A DNA stretch of 44,899 bases from Betaproteobacteria bacterium (GTDB lineage Bacteria; Pseudomonadota; Gammaproteobacteria; Burkholderiales; SG8-39): positions 1 to 44,899 of the forward strand of contig JANXUV010000188.1 in the NCBI GenBank assembly GCA_025356085.1, read 5' to 3'. Shown here in pieces: positions 36,891 through 44,899 of this stretch. The position numbers and the translations under genes are program-made. Under the pieces are notes generated by a model. That model was not told the origin of the DNA. It worked only from the letters and a program-made list of their open reading frames with translations, and ran no database searches. The first letter of the stretch is position 1. The number at the start of each line of letters is the position of its first letter.

Positions 36891-36922
36891 GGGGGTGGGT
36901 AGCAATTCTGCTATCTTCCCCC
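36891..36922 (+). other. Hairpin between btuB and the LPS operon
   Basis: GTAGCA (36899-36904) pairs with TGCTAT (36909-36914) around the loop ATTC, and GGGGG (36891-36895) can pair with CCCCC (36918-36922). There is no T-run, so an intrinsic terminator is doubtful. It ends 1 base before ATG 36924 and could affect initiation of the first LPS gene. Confidence 0.45.
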
Positions 36923-36923
36923 G

Positions 36924-38006
36924 ATGCTGAAAGACGCCGTTCCACTCGGGGAGATCGCGCGCGCGCTGGTCGTCATGCTGCGCCATCACGGCGACGTACT
37001 GCTCGCCGCGCCGGTCGCCGCCGCGCTCCAGGCACGGGTGCCTGGCGCGGAGATCGACGCGCTGGTCTACGACGACACCGCGCCCATGCTCGAAGGGCAT
37101 CCGGCGCTCAGCCGGGTGCACGCCGTCGGACGCAAGTGGAAGAACGAAAGTCTGCTGTCCCAACTGGGAGCGGAAGCAAAACTCTTTGCGACGCTGCGCG
37201 CGAGGCGCTACGACCTGCTGCTGCATTTGACGGAGCAGCCGCGCGGCGCGTGGCTCGCGCGCTCGCTCGGAGCGCGCCATAGCGTCGCGCCAGCGGCGCC
37301 CGAGCGCGGCGCTTTCTGGAAAAGAAGCTTCACGCATCTCTATCCGCTCGCGCGCAACGGCCGCCGCCACAAGGTCGAAGCCAATCTCGACGCGCTGCGC
37401 CGCATCGGCCTGCAGCCCGGCATGGAAGAGCGCCGCCTGCGGTTCCTGCCCGGGGCTGCCGTCGAGGCGAGCGTCGCGGCGCTGCTTGCCGCCGAAGGGC
37501 TCGCTGAACGCGGGTTCGTGCACATCCACCCCGCGTCGCGCTGGAGCTTCAAGTGCTGGCCCGCCGAGCGCAATGCAGAATTGATAGATCGCCTTTCGGC
37601 GGCGCACCGGGTGGTGATCACCGCCGCGCCAGCACCGGAAGAAATGGCATTGATCGAGAAAATACTTTCGAAAACGAAATCGAACCCCGTGAATCTGGCC
37701 GGCAAGCTCACTGTCAAGGAGCTGGGCGCGCTGACCTCGCGCGCGAGCCTGTTCGTCGGCGTCGATTCGATGCCGATGCATCTTGCCGCGGCGATGGGTA
37801 CGCCGGCGGTGGCGCTGTTCGGGCCGAGTGGCGAGCAGGAGTGGCGCCCCTGGCGCGTCGCGCACCGCGTGGTCACGACCAACCATCCTTGCCGGCCCTG
37901 TGGCAATGACGGCTGCGGCGGCGGCAAGATCAGCGAATGCCTTACCACGCTAGGCGTGGATGAGGTCTACGCGGCAGCGCAGGAATTGCTGAGCCGGGAG
38001 CGCTGA
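36924..38006 (+). CDS. Glycosyltransferase family 9, LPS heptosyltransferase-like (WaaQ type)
   Basis: 360 aa GT-B enzyme of family 9. N-terminal LVVMLRHHGDVLLAAPVAAALQ is the family opening; the nucleotide-sugar side carries VHIHPASRWSFKCWPAERNAELID and the acceptor/donor block GVDSMPMHLAAAMGTPAVALFGPSG. These enzymes add L-glycero-D-manno-heptose to the LPS inner core at the cytoplasmic face. A WaaQ (heptosyltransferase III) role is plausible from the KCWPAE segment but not proven. The ATG follows a short hairpin region; the next gene starts 4 bp downstream. It opens the LPS cluster. Confidence 0.88.
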   Translation: MLKDAVPLGEIARALVVMLRHHGDVLLAAPVAAALQARVPGAEIDALVYDDTAPMLEGHPALSRVHAVGRKWKNESLLSQLGAEAKLFATLRARRYDLLLHLTEQPRGAWLARSLGARHSVAPAAPERGAFWKRSFTHLYPLARNGRRHKVEANLDALRRIGLQPGMEERRLRFLPGAAVEASVAALLAAEGLAERGFVHIHPASRWSFKCWPAERNAELIDRLSAAHRVVITAAPAPEEMALIEKILSKTKSNPVNLAGKLTVKELGALTSRASLFVGVDSMPMHLAAAMGTPAVALFGPSGEQEWRPWRVAHRVVTTNHPCRPCGNDGCGGGKISECLTTLGVDEVYAAAQELLSRER

Positions 38007-38010
38007 GAGG

Positions 38011-39135
38011 GTGCGCGTTGCGTTGGTTCGACAGCGCTACAACCCCTACGGCGGGGCCGAGCGCTTCATCGAACGTGCGCTGCCGGCGCTCGAACGCGCG
38101 GGCGCCGAACTCACGCTGATTACCCGCCAAGCCGGAGGTTGGGACGCGCGGCGAGTGCTGACAGTGGATCCGTTTCATTTCGGCAGCGCGTGGCGCGATG
38201 CGTCGTTTGCGCGCGCCTCGCGCGCGGCCTGGGAAGCCGGCGGCTTCGATCTGGTGCAATCGCATGAGCGCATCGCCGGCTGCGACATCTACCGTGCGGG
38301 CGACGGCGTGCACGCCGAATGGCTCGACATCCGGCGCGCAGCCGGGCAGTCCGGCATCGGCCTGAATCCCTATCATAGCTACGTCTGCGCCGCGGAGCGC
38401 CGCATGTTCGGGCATCCCGCGCTGCGAGCGGTGGTCTGCAACTCGGCGATGGTGCGAGGCGAAATCGAGCGCCGCTTCGGCGTCGCGCCGCAGAAGCTGC
38501 ATGTGATCTACAACGGCGTGGACCTGGAGTACTTCCATCCGCGCCATCGAGCGGCGCCGCGCGAGGCGGCGCGCGCTGAGCTGGGCGCGAGCGCGAAGGA
38601 TTTCCTGTTCCTGTTCGTCGGCTCCGGTTTCTGGCGCAAGGGGCTGGACGCTGCTATCGGTGCTCTCGCCGCCAGCGGAGATGCATCTTTCCGGCTGGCG
38701 GTCGCCGGCCGCGATCGGGAAGCCGCACGCTACGCCGCGCAGGCTGCTGCCGCGGGCCTGGGCGACAGGCTGCGCCTGCTCGGCGGGCGCGACGACGTGC
38801 GGCGGCTGTACGCGGCGGCGGATTGCTTTATCCTGCCGACGCGCTACGACCCGTTCCCGAACACCGCCCTGGAAGCGCTGGCGATGGGCCTGCCGGTGAT
38901 CGTCGGCCGGCGCAGCGGCGCGGCCGAAATCCTGCGGCAGGGGGAGAATGGCTGGATCTGCGATCCGGCCGATGTCGCCGGGCTGGCGGGCAGCATGCGC
39001 GAGGCGGCGCGGGCCTCGGGGGATAATCGCATGCGGGGCGCCGCACGCGCGGCCGCCGGCCCTTACGGGATCGATCACATGGCAGCAAGACTCACCGAAC
39101 TGTATGCGTCGCTTACGCCGCGGGCTGCCGCGTGA
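38011..39135 (+). CDS. Glycosyltransferase family 4, LPS core glucosyltransferase-like (WaaG type)
   Basis: 374 aa GT-B enzyme. The start is GTG 38011, opening RVALVRQRYNPYGGAERFIERALPAL, with the glycine-rich acceptor loop YGGAER. The donor domain shows LFVGSGFWRKGLDAAIGAL and RYDPFPNTALEALAMGLPVIVG, with the EX7E-type glutamates. It resembles WaaG, which adds glucose to heptose II of the LPS core. It ends in a TGATG overlap with the next gene. Sugar specificity is inferred from family and context. Confidence 0.87.
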   Translation: MRVALVRQRYNPYGGAERFIERALPALERAGAELTLITRQAGGWDARRVLTVDPFHFGSAWRDASFARASRAAWEAGGFDLVQSHERIAGCDIYRAGDGVHAEWLDIRRAAGQSGIGLNPYHSYVCAAERRMFGHPALRAVVCNSAMVRGEIERRFGVAPQKLHVIYNGVDLEYFHPRHRAAPREAARAELGASAKDFLFLFVGSGFWRKGLDAAIGALAASGDASFRLAVAGRDREAARYAAQAAAAGLGDRLRLLGGRDDVRRLYAAADCFILPTRYDPFPNTALEALAMGLPVIVGRRSGAAEILRQGENGWICDPADVAGLAGSMREAARASGDNRMRGAARAAAGPYGIDHMAARLTELYASLTPRAAA

Positions 39136-39506
39136 TGCGCCGCCGGCTGACATGGCTGCTGTTCGCGCTGAGTTTCGCATTGCCGGTGCACGCACTGACC
39201 GACCTGGAAATCGTCGAGGTCGCAAAGAAAGCGGCTACCGGGAATGCCGAGGCGAAGCAGGAACTGGAAAGCCTTGCCCAGGGCGGCGAAGTTCTGGCCG
39301 AGCATTTCATGGGTGTTCTGTATATCGGCGGCAAGGGCTTGCCGCAAAGCGATTCGCAGGCGCGTTACGCTGAAATGCTGAGCGCGGGCGCCGGCGGACG
39401 CCAGGACAGCGACGAAGCCAGAGCCTGGATCGAGAAAGCGGCCGCGCAAAATGAGCCGCGGATCGTACCGAACCGTCCGAACATTCCTGACGCAACGGCC
39501 AAATGA
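39135..39506 (+). CDS. Small secreted Sel1-like repeat protein
   Basis: 123 aa. A signal peptide (MRRRLTWLLFALSFALPVHA) is followed by a short helical region with Sel1-type spacing: AEHFMGVLYIGGKGLPQ and YAEMLSAGAGGRQDSDEARAWIEKAA. The first repeat seems cut short and runs into the second, so part of a repeat unit may have been lost. The ATG at 39135 overlaps the GT4 stop; GTG 39132 is the alternative. The stop overlaps msbA (ATGA). Sel1 repeats mediate protein contacts; its role between LPS genes is unknown. Confidence 0.72.
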   Translation: MRRRLTWLLFALSFALPVHALTDLEIVEVAKKAATGNAEAKQELESLAQGGEVLAEHFMGVLYIGGKGLPQSDSQARYAEMLSAGAGGRQDSDEARAWIEKAAAQNEPRIVPNRPNIPDATAK

Positions 39507-41254
39507 CCAGTACCCGCGCGCTCTACGGCCGGCTGCTGTCCTATGTGCGGCCCTATGCCAAGGTCTTCGGCTTGGCCGTGCTCGGCATGATCGCCGCGGC
39601 GGCGACCGAGCCCCTGTTGCCCGCGCTGATCAAACCGCTGCTGGACCGGGGCTTCGGCGCCGGCAGCCAGTCGTTGTCGCCGATGCTGCTTGCGGCCACC
39701 ATCGTCGGCATCTTCATGCTGCGCGGCTTCCTGTCGTTCACTTCCTCGTACTGCCTCGCCTGGGTCGGCAATCGCGTGGTGCTCGACCTGCGCGCGGCCA
39801 TGTTCGCGCGCCTGGTGCGCTTCCCGTCGCGCTATTTCGACGACCACAGCTCCGGGGTCGTGCTGTCGAAGGTCGCCTACGACGTCGGCGGCGTCACCGC
39901 GGCCGCGACTTCGGTGCTGACGGTGGCGGTGCAGGATTCGATCAAGATCGCCGGGCTGTTCGGCTTCCTGCTGTATACCAACTGGAAGCTGACGCTGATC
40001 GCGATCGCCGTGGTGCCGCCGATCGCCCTTTTCGTGCGGCTGCTGTCGCGCCGGCTGCGCAGCATGGCGCGCGAGGCGCAGACCGCGATGGGCGGCATCG
40101 TGCATGTACTCGAGGAAACCATCGAGTGCCACAAGGTGGTCAAGATCTTCGGCGGCCAGGACTACGAGGCGCGCCGCTTCGAGCGCGCCAACCAGCGCCT
40201 GCGCGGCTTCAACATGCGCCAGACGGTGCCGGCCGCGCTCACCACTCCTGTTACGCACACGCTCGCGTCGTTTGCCGTGGCCATCATCGTCTACATCGCC
40301 TTGCAGGATTCGATTGCCGAGCGCGCGACGCTGGGCGAGTTCGCCGCGTTCATGACCGCGATGCTGATGCTGCTTGCGCCGTTGAAGCACCTGACCGAAA
40401 TCAACGCGCCGCTGCAGCGTGGCCTGGCGGCGGCCGAAAGCGTGTTCACGCTGATCGATACGCCGGAGGAGGAGGACCTGGGCACAGGTGAGATCAGGCG
40501 GGCGCGCGGCGAGATCGAGTTCCAGGCGGTCGGCCTCACCTACTCGACGCGCACCGAGCCGGCGCTGCGCGGGGTGAGTTTCAAGGTGCGTCCGGGCGAG
40601 ACGGTGGCGCTGGTGGGCGGCTCGGGCGGCGGCAAGACCACGCTGGCGAACCTGCTGCCGCGCTTCTACTCGCCCGACAGCGGCCGCGTGCTGCTCGACG
40701 GCCAGGACATCCAGTCGCTGACGCTGGCCAGCCTGCGCGGCAATCTCGCGCTGGTGTCGCAGGACGTGGTGCTGTTCAACGACTCGATCCGCGCCAATAT
40801 CGCCTACGGCGCGATGGGAAAAGCAAGCGAGCAGGAAATCATCGCCGCCGCGGAGGCGGCGCATGCGATGGATTTCATCCGCGAGACGCCGCAGGGCATG
40901 GACACGCTGGTCGGCGAGAACGGCATGCGCCTGTCGGGCGGCCAGCGCCAGCGCCTGGCGATCGCGCGCGCGCTGCTGAAGAACGCGCCGGTGCTGATCC
41001 TCGATGAGGCGACCTCGGCGCTCGACACCGGCTCGGAGCGCATCGTGCAGGACGCGCTGGAAGTACTGATGCGCGGGCGCACCACGCTGGTGATCGCGCA
41101 CCGGCTCTCGACCATCGAGCGCGCCGACCGCATCCTGGTGCTGGAGCGCGGCAGCATCGTGGAATCGGGCACGCATGCGGAGCTGGTCGCGCGCGGCGGT
41201 GTCTACGAGAAGCTCTACCGGAACCAGGCGGCCACGGATACCGCCAGGGCATGA
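39503..41254 (+). CDS. msbA: Lipid A / LPS flippase ABC exporter MsbA
   Basis: 583 aa ABC half-transporter. Six hydrophobic segments in the N-terminal half (FLSFTSSYCLAWVGNRVVLDLR is the conserved coupling region) precede the ATPase domain: Walker A GGSGGGKTT with K378, signature LSGGQRQRLAIARALLK, Walker B VLILDEATSALD and H-loop IAHRLSTI. The homodimer flips core-lipid A across the inner membrane. The Walker A differs from the common GRSGSGKST but keeps all essential residues. It overlaps both neighbours by 4 bp. Confidence 0.94.
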   Translation: MTSTRALYGRLLSYVRPYAKVFGLAVLGMIAAAATEPLLPALIKPLLDRGFGAGSQSLSPMLLAATIVGIFMLRGFLSFTSSYCLAWVGNRVVLDLRAAMFARLVRFPSRYFDDHSSGVVLSKVAYDVGGVTAAATSVLTVAVQDSIKIAGLFGFLLYTNWKLTLIAIAVVPPIALFVRLLSRRLRSMAREAQTAMGGIVHVLEETIECHKVVKIFGGQDYEARRFERANQRLRGFNMRQTVPAALTTPVTHTLASFAVAIIVYIALQDSIAERATLGEFAAFMTAMLMLLAPLKHLTEINAPLQRGLAAAESVFTLIDTPEEEDLGTGEIRRARGEIEFQAVGLTYSTRTEPALRGVSFKVRPGETVALVGGSGGGKTTLANLLPRFYSPDSGRVLLDGQDIQSLTLASLRGNLALVSQDVVLFNDSIRANIAYGAMGKASEQEIIAAAEAAHAMDFIRETPQGMDTLVGENGMRLSGGQRQRLAIARALLKNAPVLILDEATSALDTGSERIVQDALEVLMRGRTTLVIAHRLSTIERADRILVLERGSIVESGTHAELVARGGVYEKLYRNQAATDTARA

Positions 41255-42348
41255 AACCGCTGCGTATCGTCCACACCGAGTCCTCACTCGGCTGGGGCGG
41301 ACAGGAAATCCGCATCCTGTCGGAATCGCAAGGCCTGATGCGCCGCGGCCATGACGTGAAGCTGCTGTGCGCGCCGCAGGCACGCATCCATGCTGAAGCC
41401 GCCAACTGGGGGGTGCCGGCCATCGCGCTGCCGATCGACCGCAAGCGGCCGGTCGGCATGGGTGCACTGCACTACTGGTTCGGCGCGAATACCAGCGACA
41501 TCATCAACACGCACAGCTCGACCGACTCCTGGCTTACGGCCTGCGCGCAGGTCGCGCTCAGCCGCCCGACGCGCATCGTGCGCACGCGCCATATCTCGGC
41601 GCCGGTGTCGCGCGGGCCGCTGTCGCGCTGGCTCTACATGCGCTCCGCCGCGTACGTCGTCACCGCCGGTGAGGCATTGAAGCGCGAACTGGTGGAGCGC
41701 AACGGCTTTCGCGCCAACCAGATCGAGTCGGTGCCGACCGGCATCGACGCGGGGCGTTTCCGGCCCGGCGAACGCGCCACGTCGCGCGCGAAGTTCGGCC
41801 TGCCGCAGGACCAAACGCTCGTGGGGATTGTCGCCACGCTGCGCAGCTGGAAGGGCCATGCGGTGCTGCTGGATGCGATGAAGCACCTGCCCGAGCAGAT
41901 CGGGCTGGTGATCGTCGGCGACGGGCCGCAGCGCGAAGCACTGGAGAAGAAGGTAGTCGAGCTCGGTCTGCGCGGACGGGTGCGCCTGCAGGGCCAGCAG
42001 GCGGATGTGTTGCCGTGGCTGCGCGCGCTGGATATTTTCGCGCTGCCGTCCTACGCCAATGAAGGCGTGCCGCAGGCGCTGGTGCAGGCGATGCTGGTCG
42101 AACTGCCATGCGTCACTACGGCGGTCGGAGGGATTCCCGAGCTGGCCGAACACGAGCGCACGGCGCTGGTGGTCCCGCCGCAGGACGCTTCGGCGTTGGC
42201 GGCGGCGATCGAGCGGCTCGCCGGCAACGAAGGCCTGCGCCGCGAACTGGGCGAGGCGGCACGCAAGCATTGCGTCGAGGGTTATTCCTACGAGCGCATG
42301 ATCGAGCGCATGGAAAACATTTTCCGGAATGTCTCCGGGATTTTCTAA
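41251..42348 (+). CDS. Glycosyltransferase family 4 protein
   Basis: 365 aa. The start MKPLRIVHTESSLGWGGQEIRILSE has the glycine-rich acceptor loop WGGQE, and the donor half has VGIVATLRSWKGHAVLLDAM, VIVGDGPQREALE and SYANEGVPQALVQAMLVELPCVTTAVGGIPEL. A full-length GT-B retaining enzyme that likely adds a sugar to the LPS core or O-chain. It overlaps msbA by 4 bp and the next gene by 20 bp. Sugar and acceptor unknown. Confidence 0.88.
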   Translation: MKPLRIVHTESSLGWGGQEIRILSESQGLMRRGHDVKLLCAPQARIHAEAANWGVPAIALPIDRKRPVGMGALHYWFGANTSDIINTHSSTDSWLTACAQVALSRPTRIVRTRHISAPVSRGPLSRWLYMRSAAYVVTAGEALKRELVERNGFRANQIESVPTGIDAGRFRPGERATSRAKFGLPQDQTLVGIVATLRSWKGHAVLLDAMKHLPEQIGLVIVGDGPQREALEKKVVELGLRGRVRLQGQQADVLPWLRALDIFALPSYANEGVPQALVQAMLVELPCVTTAVGGIPELAEHERTALVVPPQDASALAAAIERLAGNEGLRRELGEAARKHCVEGYSYERMIERMENIFRNVSGIF

Positions 42349-43429
42349 AAAGTCGCCGAGCCGGCTGGCCGGGCGTCTGCGGGTCCTGCCGCGCGCCATC
42401 GCCAATCGCTTCCTGCACCTGCGCCCGCGCGAGCGGCCGGCGGCGGCGCGCAGGATCCTCATCGCGCATCACCTGCTGGCGGGCGATGTGCTGATGCTGA
42501 CGCCGCTGCTCGCCAAGCTGCGCGAGCGCCACGGCGATGCGGAAATCGTGCTCGCCGCGCGGCGCGCGGTGGCGCCTCTGTATTCGGGCAACCCCTATGG
42601 GGTTCGCGCCCAGGTCTATGAACCGCGCGAAGCGGCGACGCTGGACGCCTTTTTTGATGGGCCGGGTTTCGATCTCGCCTACGTGCCGGGCGACAACCGC
42701 TACAGCTGGCTGGCGGCGGCGGCCGGCGCGCGCTGGATCGTCGCCTTCGACGGCGACCGGCCGGCGGCGAAAAACTGGCCGGTCGATGAACTGCGGCCTT
42801 TCCCGTCCGCGCCGGCGGCCTGGAGTGACATGGCCGCGCAACTCGCCGAGGGCCCGCCGCCGCGCGCCTATCGGCCGTCGGATTGGCCCGCGCCGGACCA
42901 TGCGCCGTTCGACATGCCGGCCGGTCGCTATGCGGTGCTGCATGTGGAGGCCAGCACGCCAGTGAAATACTGGAACGACGCGGGCTGGCTGTTCCTCGCC
43001 GAAACCCTGCAGAAGAACGGAATTCAGCCGGTATGGAGCGCGGGCCCGGGCGGCGCGGAATTGCTCCGCCGCGTCGATCCTGCGTCGCGCTTTCCTGCGC
43101 TGGGCCACAAGCTCGACCTCGCGCAACTCTGGCACCTGGTCGCGGGTGCCGCGCTGCTGGTTTGCCCCGACACCAGCCTGATGCATATCGGCCGCTTGAC
43201 TGGCACACCGACGGTGGCCCTTTTTGGACCTAGCTCGCCGCAGCTATATGGCGCCGGTGAATTCTGGCGCGAAATGCCTTTCCGCGCGCTGCAGATCGCA
43301 GATCTTCCGGGCCGCGACCGGCAGCGGCTGTTCAAACGCGAGATCGCCTGGCACCAGCAAAGCGTGCAGGCGATGGACGCCGGGGCCGTGGCGAGGGCTG
43401 CGCTAGACTGCGCGCGCCATGCTGTCTGA
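42329..43429 (+). CDS. Glycosyltransferase family 9 (heptosyltransferase-like)
   Basis: 366 aa. A basic N-terminal extension of about 40 residues precedes the GT9 opening RILIAHHLLAGDVLMLTPLLAKLRERH, and the C-terminal half carries LVCPDTSLMHIGRLTGTPTVALFGPSSPQLYG. The glycine-rich GD motif and the final loop fit heptosyltransferases, but the mid region differs from WaaC/WaaF, so acceptor and sugar are open. ATG 42329 lies inside the previous gene (20-bp overlap). It overlaps waaL by 11 bp. Confidence 0.83.
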   Translation: MSPGFSKKSPSRLAGRLRVLPRAIANRFLHLRPRERPAAARRILIAHHLLAGDVLMLTPLLAKLRERHGDAEIVLAARRAVAPLYSGNPYGVRAQVYEPREAATLDAFFDGPGFDLAYVPGDNRYSWLAAAAGARWIVAFDGDRPAAKNWPVDELRPFPSAPAAWSDMAAQLAEGPPPRAYRPSDWPAPDHAPFDMPAGRYAVLHVEASTPVKYWNDAGWLFLAETLQKNGIQPVWSAGPGGAELLRRVDPASRFPALGHKLDLAQLWHLVAGAALLVCPDTSLMHIGRLTGTPTVALFGPSSPQLYGAGEFWREMPFRALQIADLPGRDRQRLFKREIAWHQQSVQAMDAGAVARAALDCARHAV

Positions 43430-44648
43430 ACTGAAAAAGGCCCGCTTCCCGCTCGAAACCGGCCTGCTGCTCGCGTTCTGCCTGTTCCTCCCGCTGCTGG
43501 AATTCTGGAAGAACCTCGCGCTGGTGAGCTACGCGATCGCCTGGCTGCTGAATCGGCAGCGCGCGCGGGATTTCGGCGGCCCCTGGCGCACTTCGGACAC
43601 GCTGGCGCTGCTTTGGATCGGTGCGGCTTACCTGGCGGCGGCGTTTGCCGGGTTCGAAGGCCGCGCCATCGCCAAGACCGGAGATGTGCTCGCGTCGGCG
43701 CTGCTTTTCTGGATGGTGGCGCGCGCGGGCTACACCGAGAATGTCCTGCGCTGGATTCAGGGTGTGTTGCTGGCCTCGTTGCTCATCGGCCTGGCCGTCG
43801 GATACGTGCGGATGTTCGGCGGGATCGGCAAGACCGGCTTGCTGCAGTTGTACTCGGTGGGCCACGTCAACCACACCGCGATCTACATCACGATCATGCT
43901 GGGCGTCTGCGTAAGCTGGCTGTTCGTCGTTTGGCGCAGTTGGCCTGATGCACGCCGCTGGGGCTGGCTCGCGTTCACGGCGTTGGTGTTCGCCTCGCTC
44001 GCGCCCACCTGGAGCCGCGCCGCGATCGCTGTCGGTGTGCTGGTGATCCTGGCAATTGCCCTGGCCTGGTGGCCGCGCTGGCGCCTGCCGCTGGTGGCGA
44101 GCGTCGCGGGCATCGCCGTCGCGGCCGTGCTGCTGGTCGGCAGCGGCGCCGAAGTAATCCGCAAGCAGGCCGAGTATGCGGCGACCGGCAAGGTGCTTTC
44201 CTTTCGCGGCGAAATATGGAGCGCGGGGCTTGTGGCCTGGGAGAAATATCCCTGGTTCGGCATCGGCAAGGACAATTACAAGCTGATTACGGAAGAACGG
44301 ATGCGGGAGTGGAGCGCGGAATCGGGCGGGCCTTTTGACCCGGCGAAGTTCCTCTTCGTGCCTCACGCGCACAGCCTGTACGTGAATACGCTGGTGGAAC
44401 GCGGCGCGGTCGGCTTCGCGGCGCTCATCGCGGTGCTCGGCGCAGCGCTTTACGCTCTGCTGCGATATCGGCCCATTCCGGCGGACGCCGATATCGCCTG
44501 GCTACTTTGGGGGGGCGCCGCCGGCGCCTGGGTCGTCACCGCCGGCATCGGCGTCGTGAACACAACGTTTCACCACGAGCACGGCCTGCTGGCAGCGCTG
44601 CTTCTGGGCTTATGGCTATCGACGCTGCATCCGCGCCGCGTATCCTGA
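43419..44648 (+). CDS. waaL: O-antigen ligase-like membrane protein (WaaL/Wzy_C family)
   Basis: 409 aa with about 10-12 hydrophobic segments. The large periplasmic loop holds the Wzy_C signature, SFRGEIWSAGLVAWEKYPWFGIGKDNY and the conserved HAHSLYVNTLVERGAVGF. Such proteins join O-antigen from undecaprenyl diphosphate to the lipid A core in the periplasm; Wzy polymerases share the domain and are an alternative. ATG 43419 overlaps the GT9 gene by 11 bp; the next GT9 starts inside its 3' end. Confidence 0.88.
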   Translation: MLSELKKARFPLETGLLLAFCLFLPLLEFWKNLALVSYAIAWLLNRQRARDFGGPWRTSDTLALLWIGAAYLAAAFAGFEGRAIAKTGDVLASALLFWMVARAGYTENVLRWIQGVLLASLLIGLAVGYVRMFGGIGKTGLLQLYSVGHVNHTAIYITIMLGVCVSWLFVVWRSWPDARRWGWLAFTALVFASLAPTWSRAAIAVGVLVILAIALAWWPRWRLPLVASVAGIAVAAVLLVGSGAEVIRKQAEYAATGKVLSFRGEIWSAGLVAWEKYPWFGIGKDNYKLITEERMREWSAESGGPFDPAKFLFVPHAHSLYVNTLVERGAVGFAALIAVLGAALYALLRYRPIPADADIAWLLWGGAAGAWVVTAGIGVVNTTFHHEHGLLAALLLGLWLSTLHPRRVS

Positions 44649-44899
44649 TCTTGCGCCGCGACAACATCGGCGACCTCGTCTGCACGACGCCGCTGATCGC
44701 CGCTTTGCGCGCGAAACTGCCGGGAGCGTGGCTGGGCGCATTGGTGACGACCTACCACGCCGAAGTGCTGGCGGGCAACTCGGCGCTGGACGAGGTTTTC
44801 GTCTACGAGAAACTGAAGCACCGCAGCGGCGGGCTGCTCTCGCACTTCAGGTCGCGCCTGGCGCAGATGTCGAAGCTGCGCGGGGAGAGCATCGATTGC
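44612..44899 (+). CDS. Glycosyltransferase family 9, N-terminal part (runs off the window)
   Basis: 96 codons are present and the frame is open at the window end. The start MAIDAASAPRILILRRDNIGD and TTPLIAALRAKLPGAWLGALV form the typical N-terminal GT9 (heptosyltransferase) fold with the glycine-aspartate motif. ATG 44612 gives a 37-bp overlap with waaL; no closer start gives the whole motif. It continues the LPS operon past the window. Confidence 0.85.
   Translation, partial: MAIDAASAPRILILRRDNIGDLVCTTPLIAALRAKLPGAWLGALVTTYHAEVLAGNSALDEVFVYEKLKHRSGGLLSHFRSRLAQMSKLRGESIDC

Noticed and set aside
36891-36922. Terminator for btuB
   Set aside because: The stem is interrupted and there is no T-run; listed as a hairpin with low confidence instead.
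39365-41467. 700-codon minus-strand open frame opposite msbA
   Set aside because: It is His/Arg/Gln-rich with no recognisable domain and exactly mirrors msbA; high-GC antisense frames of this kind are common.

Overview
The window looks like part of a betaproteobacterial chromosome (Burkholderiales or relatives). The evidence is high GC, tightly packed operons, a LiuR-type leucine operon, Bug/TctC and TctAB transport genes, the hemE-priA-argS-SPOR-dsbA block, zapA next to 6S RNA, and a class I PHA synthase. No phage, insertion sequence, CRISPR array, tRNA or rRNA was seen. All functions are read from motifs and gene order; no searches were run.

Layout. (1) 1-6734, plus strand: the tail of an acyl-CoA synthetase, a complete branched-chain-amino-acid-type ABC importer (livG, livH, livM, livK, livF) with a terminator-like hairpin before livF, and a phenylacetate-CoA-ligase-like protein. 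A transporter between two acyl-CoA ligases suggests import and CoA activation of an organic acid. (2) 6780-9371: an FkbM methyltransferase and a 2-hydroxychromene-2-carboxylate-isomerase-like protein on the minus strand, then a broken crotonase remnant fused head to tail with an intact crotonase on the plus strand. (3) 9333-22731, minus strand: one long leucine/isovalerate operon. In transcription order it is liuR, liuA, a beta carbonic anhydrase, a nitronate-monooxygenase-like enzyme, a thiolase, a hotdog thioesterase, liuB, liuC, liuD, a tripartite tricarboxylate-type transporter (Bug, TctB, TctA), liuE and a DUF1289 protein. A perfect 22-bp palindrome lies between liuR and liuA. (4) 22769-25568, plus strand: a metallo-beta-lactamase-fold hydrolase and phaC. 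(5) 25535-33663, minus strand: a BtuF-like protein, an SDR oxidoreductase, dsbA, a SPOR protein, argS, priA, hemE and an EVE-domain protein. The priA-hemE gap carries DnaA-box-like sites. (6) 33685-34499, minus strand: 6S RNA, zapA and a ZapB-like coiled-coil gene. (7) 34510-36883, plus strand: a cobalamin riboswitch and a BtuB-type TonB-dependent receptor. (8) 36924-44899, plus strand: an LPS core/lipid A export operon of overlapping genes, with three GT9 and two GT4 glycosyltransferases, a small Sel1-like protein, msbA and waaL. It runs off the end of the window.

How the genes work together. LiuA, LiuB/LiuD, LiuC and LiuE make up the full route from isovaleryl-CoA to acetoacetate and acetyl-CoA. 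The carbonic anhydrase could supply bicarbonate for the biotin carboxylase step, the thiolase could handle acetoacetyl-CoA, and PhaC may draw on the same C4 pool for polyhydroxybutyrate. The B12 riboswitch/receptor and the distant BtuF-like gene both point to corrinoid uptake. No clearly new system was found. The points most worth a second look are the operator overlapping the liuR stop codon, the transporter and carbonic anhydrase inside the leucine operon, the crotonase remnant, the competing complementary segments around the B12 riboswitch, and the DnaA-box-like sites next to priA.
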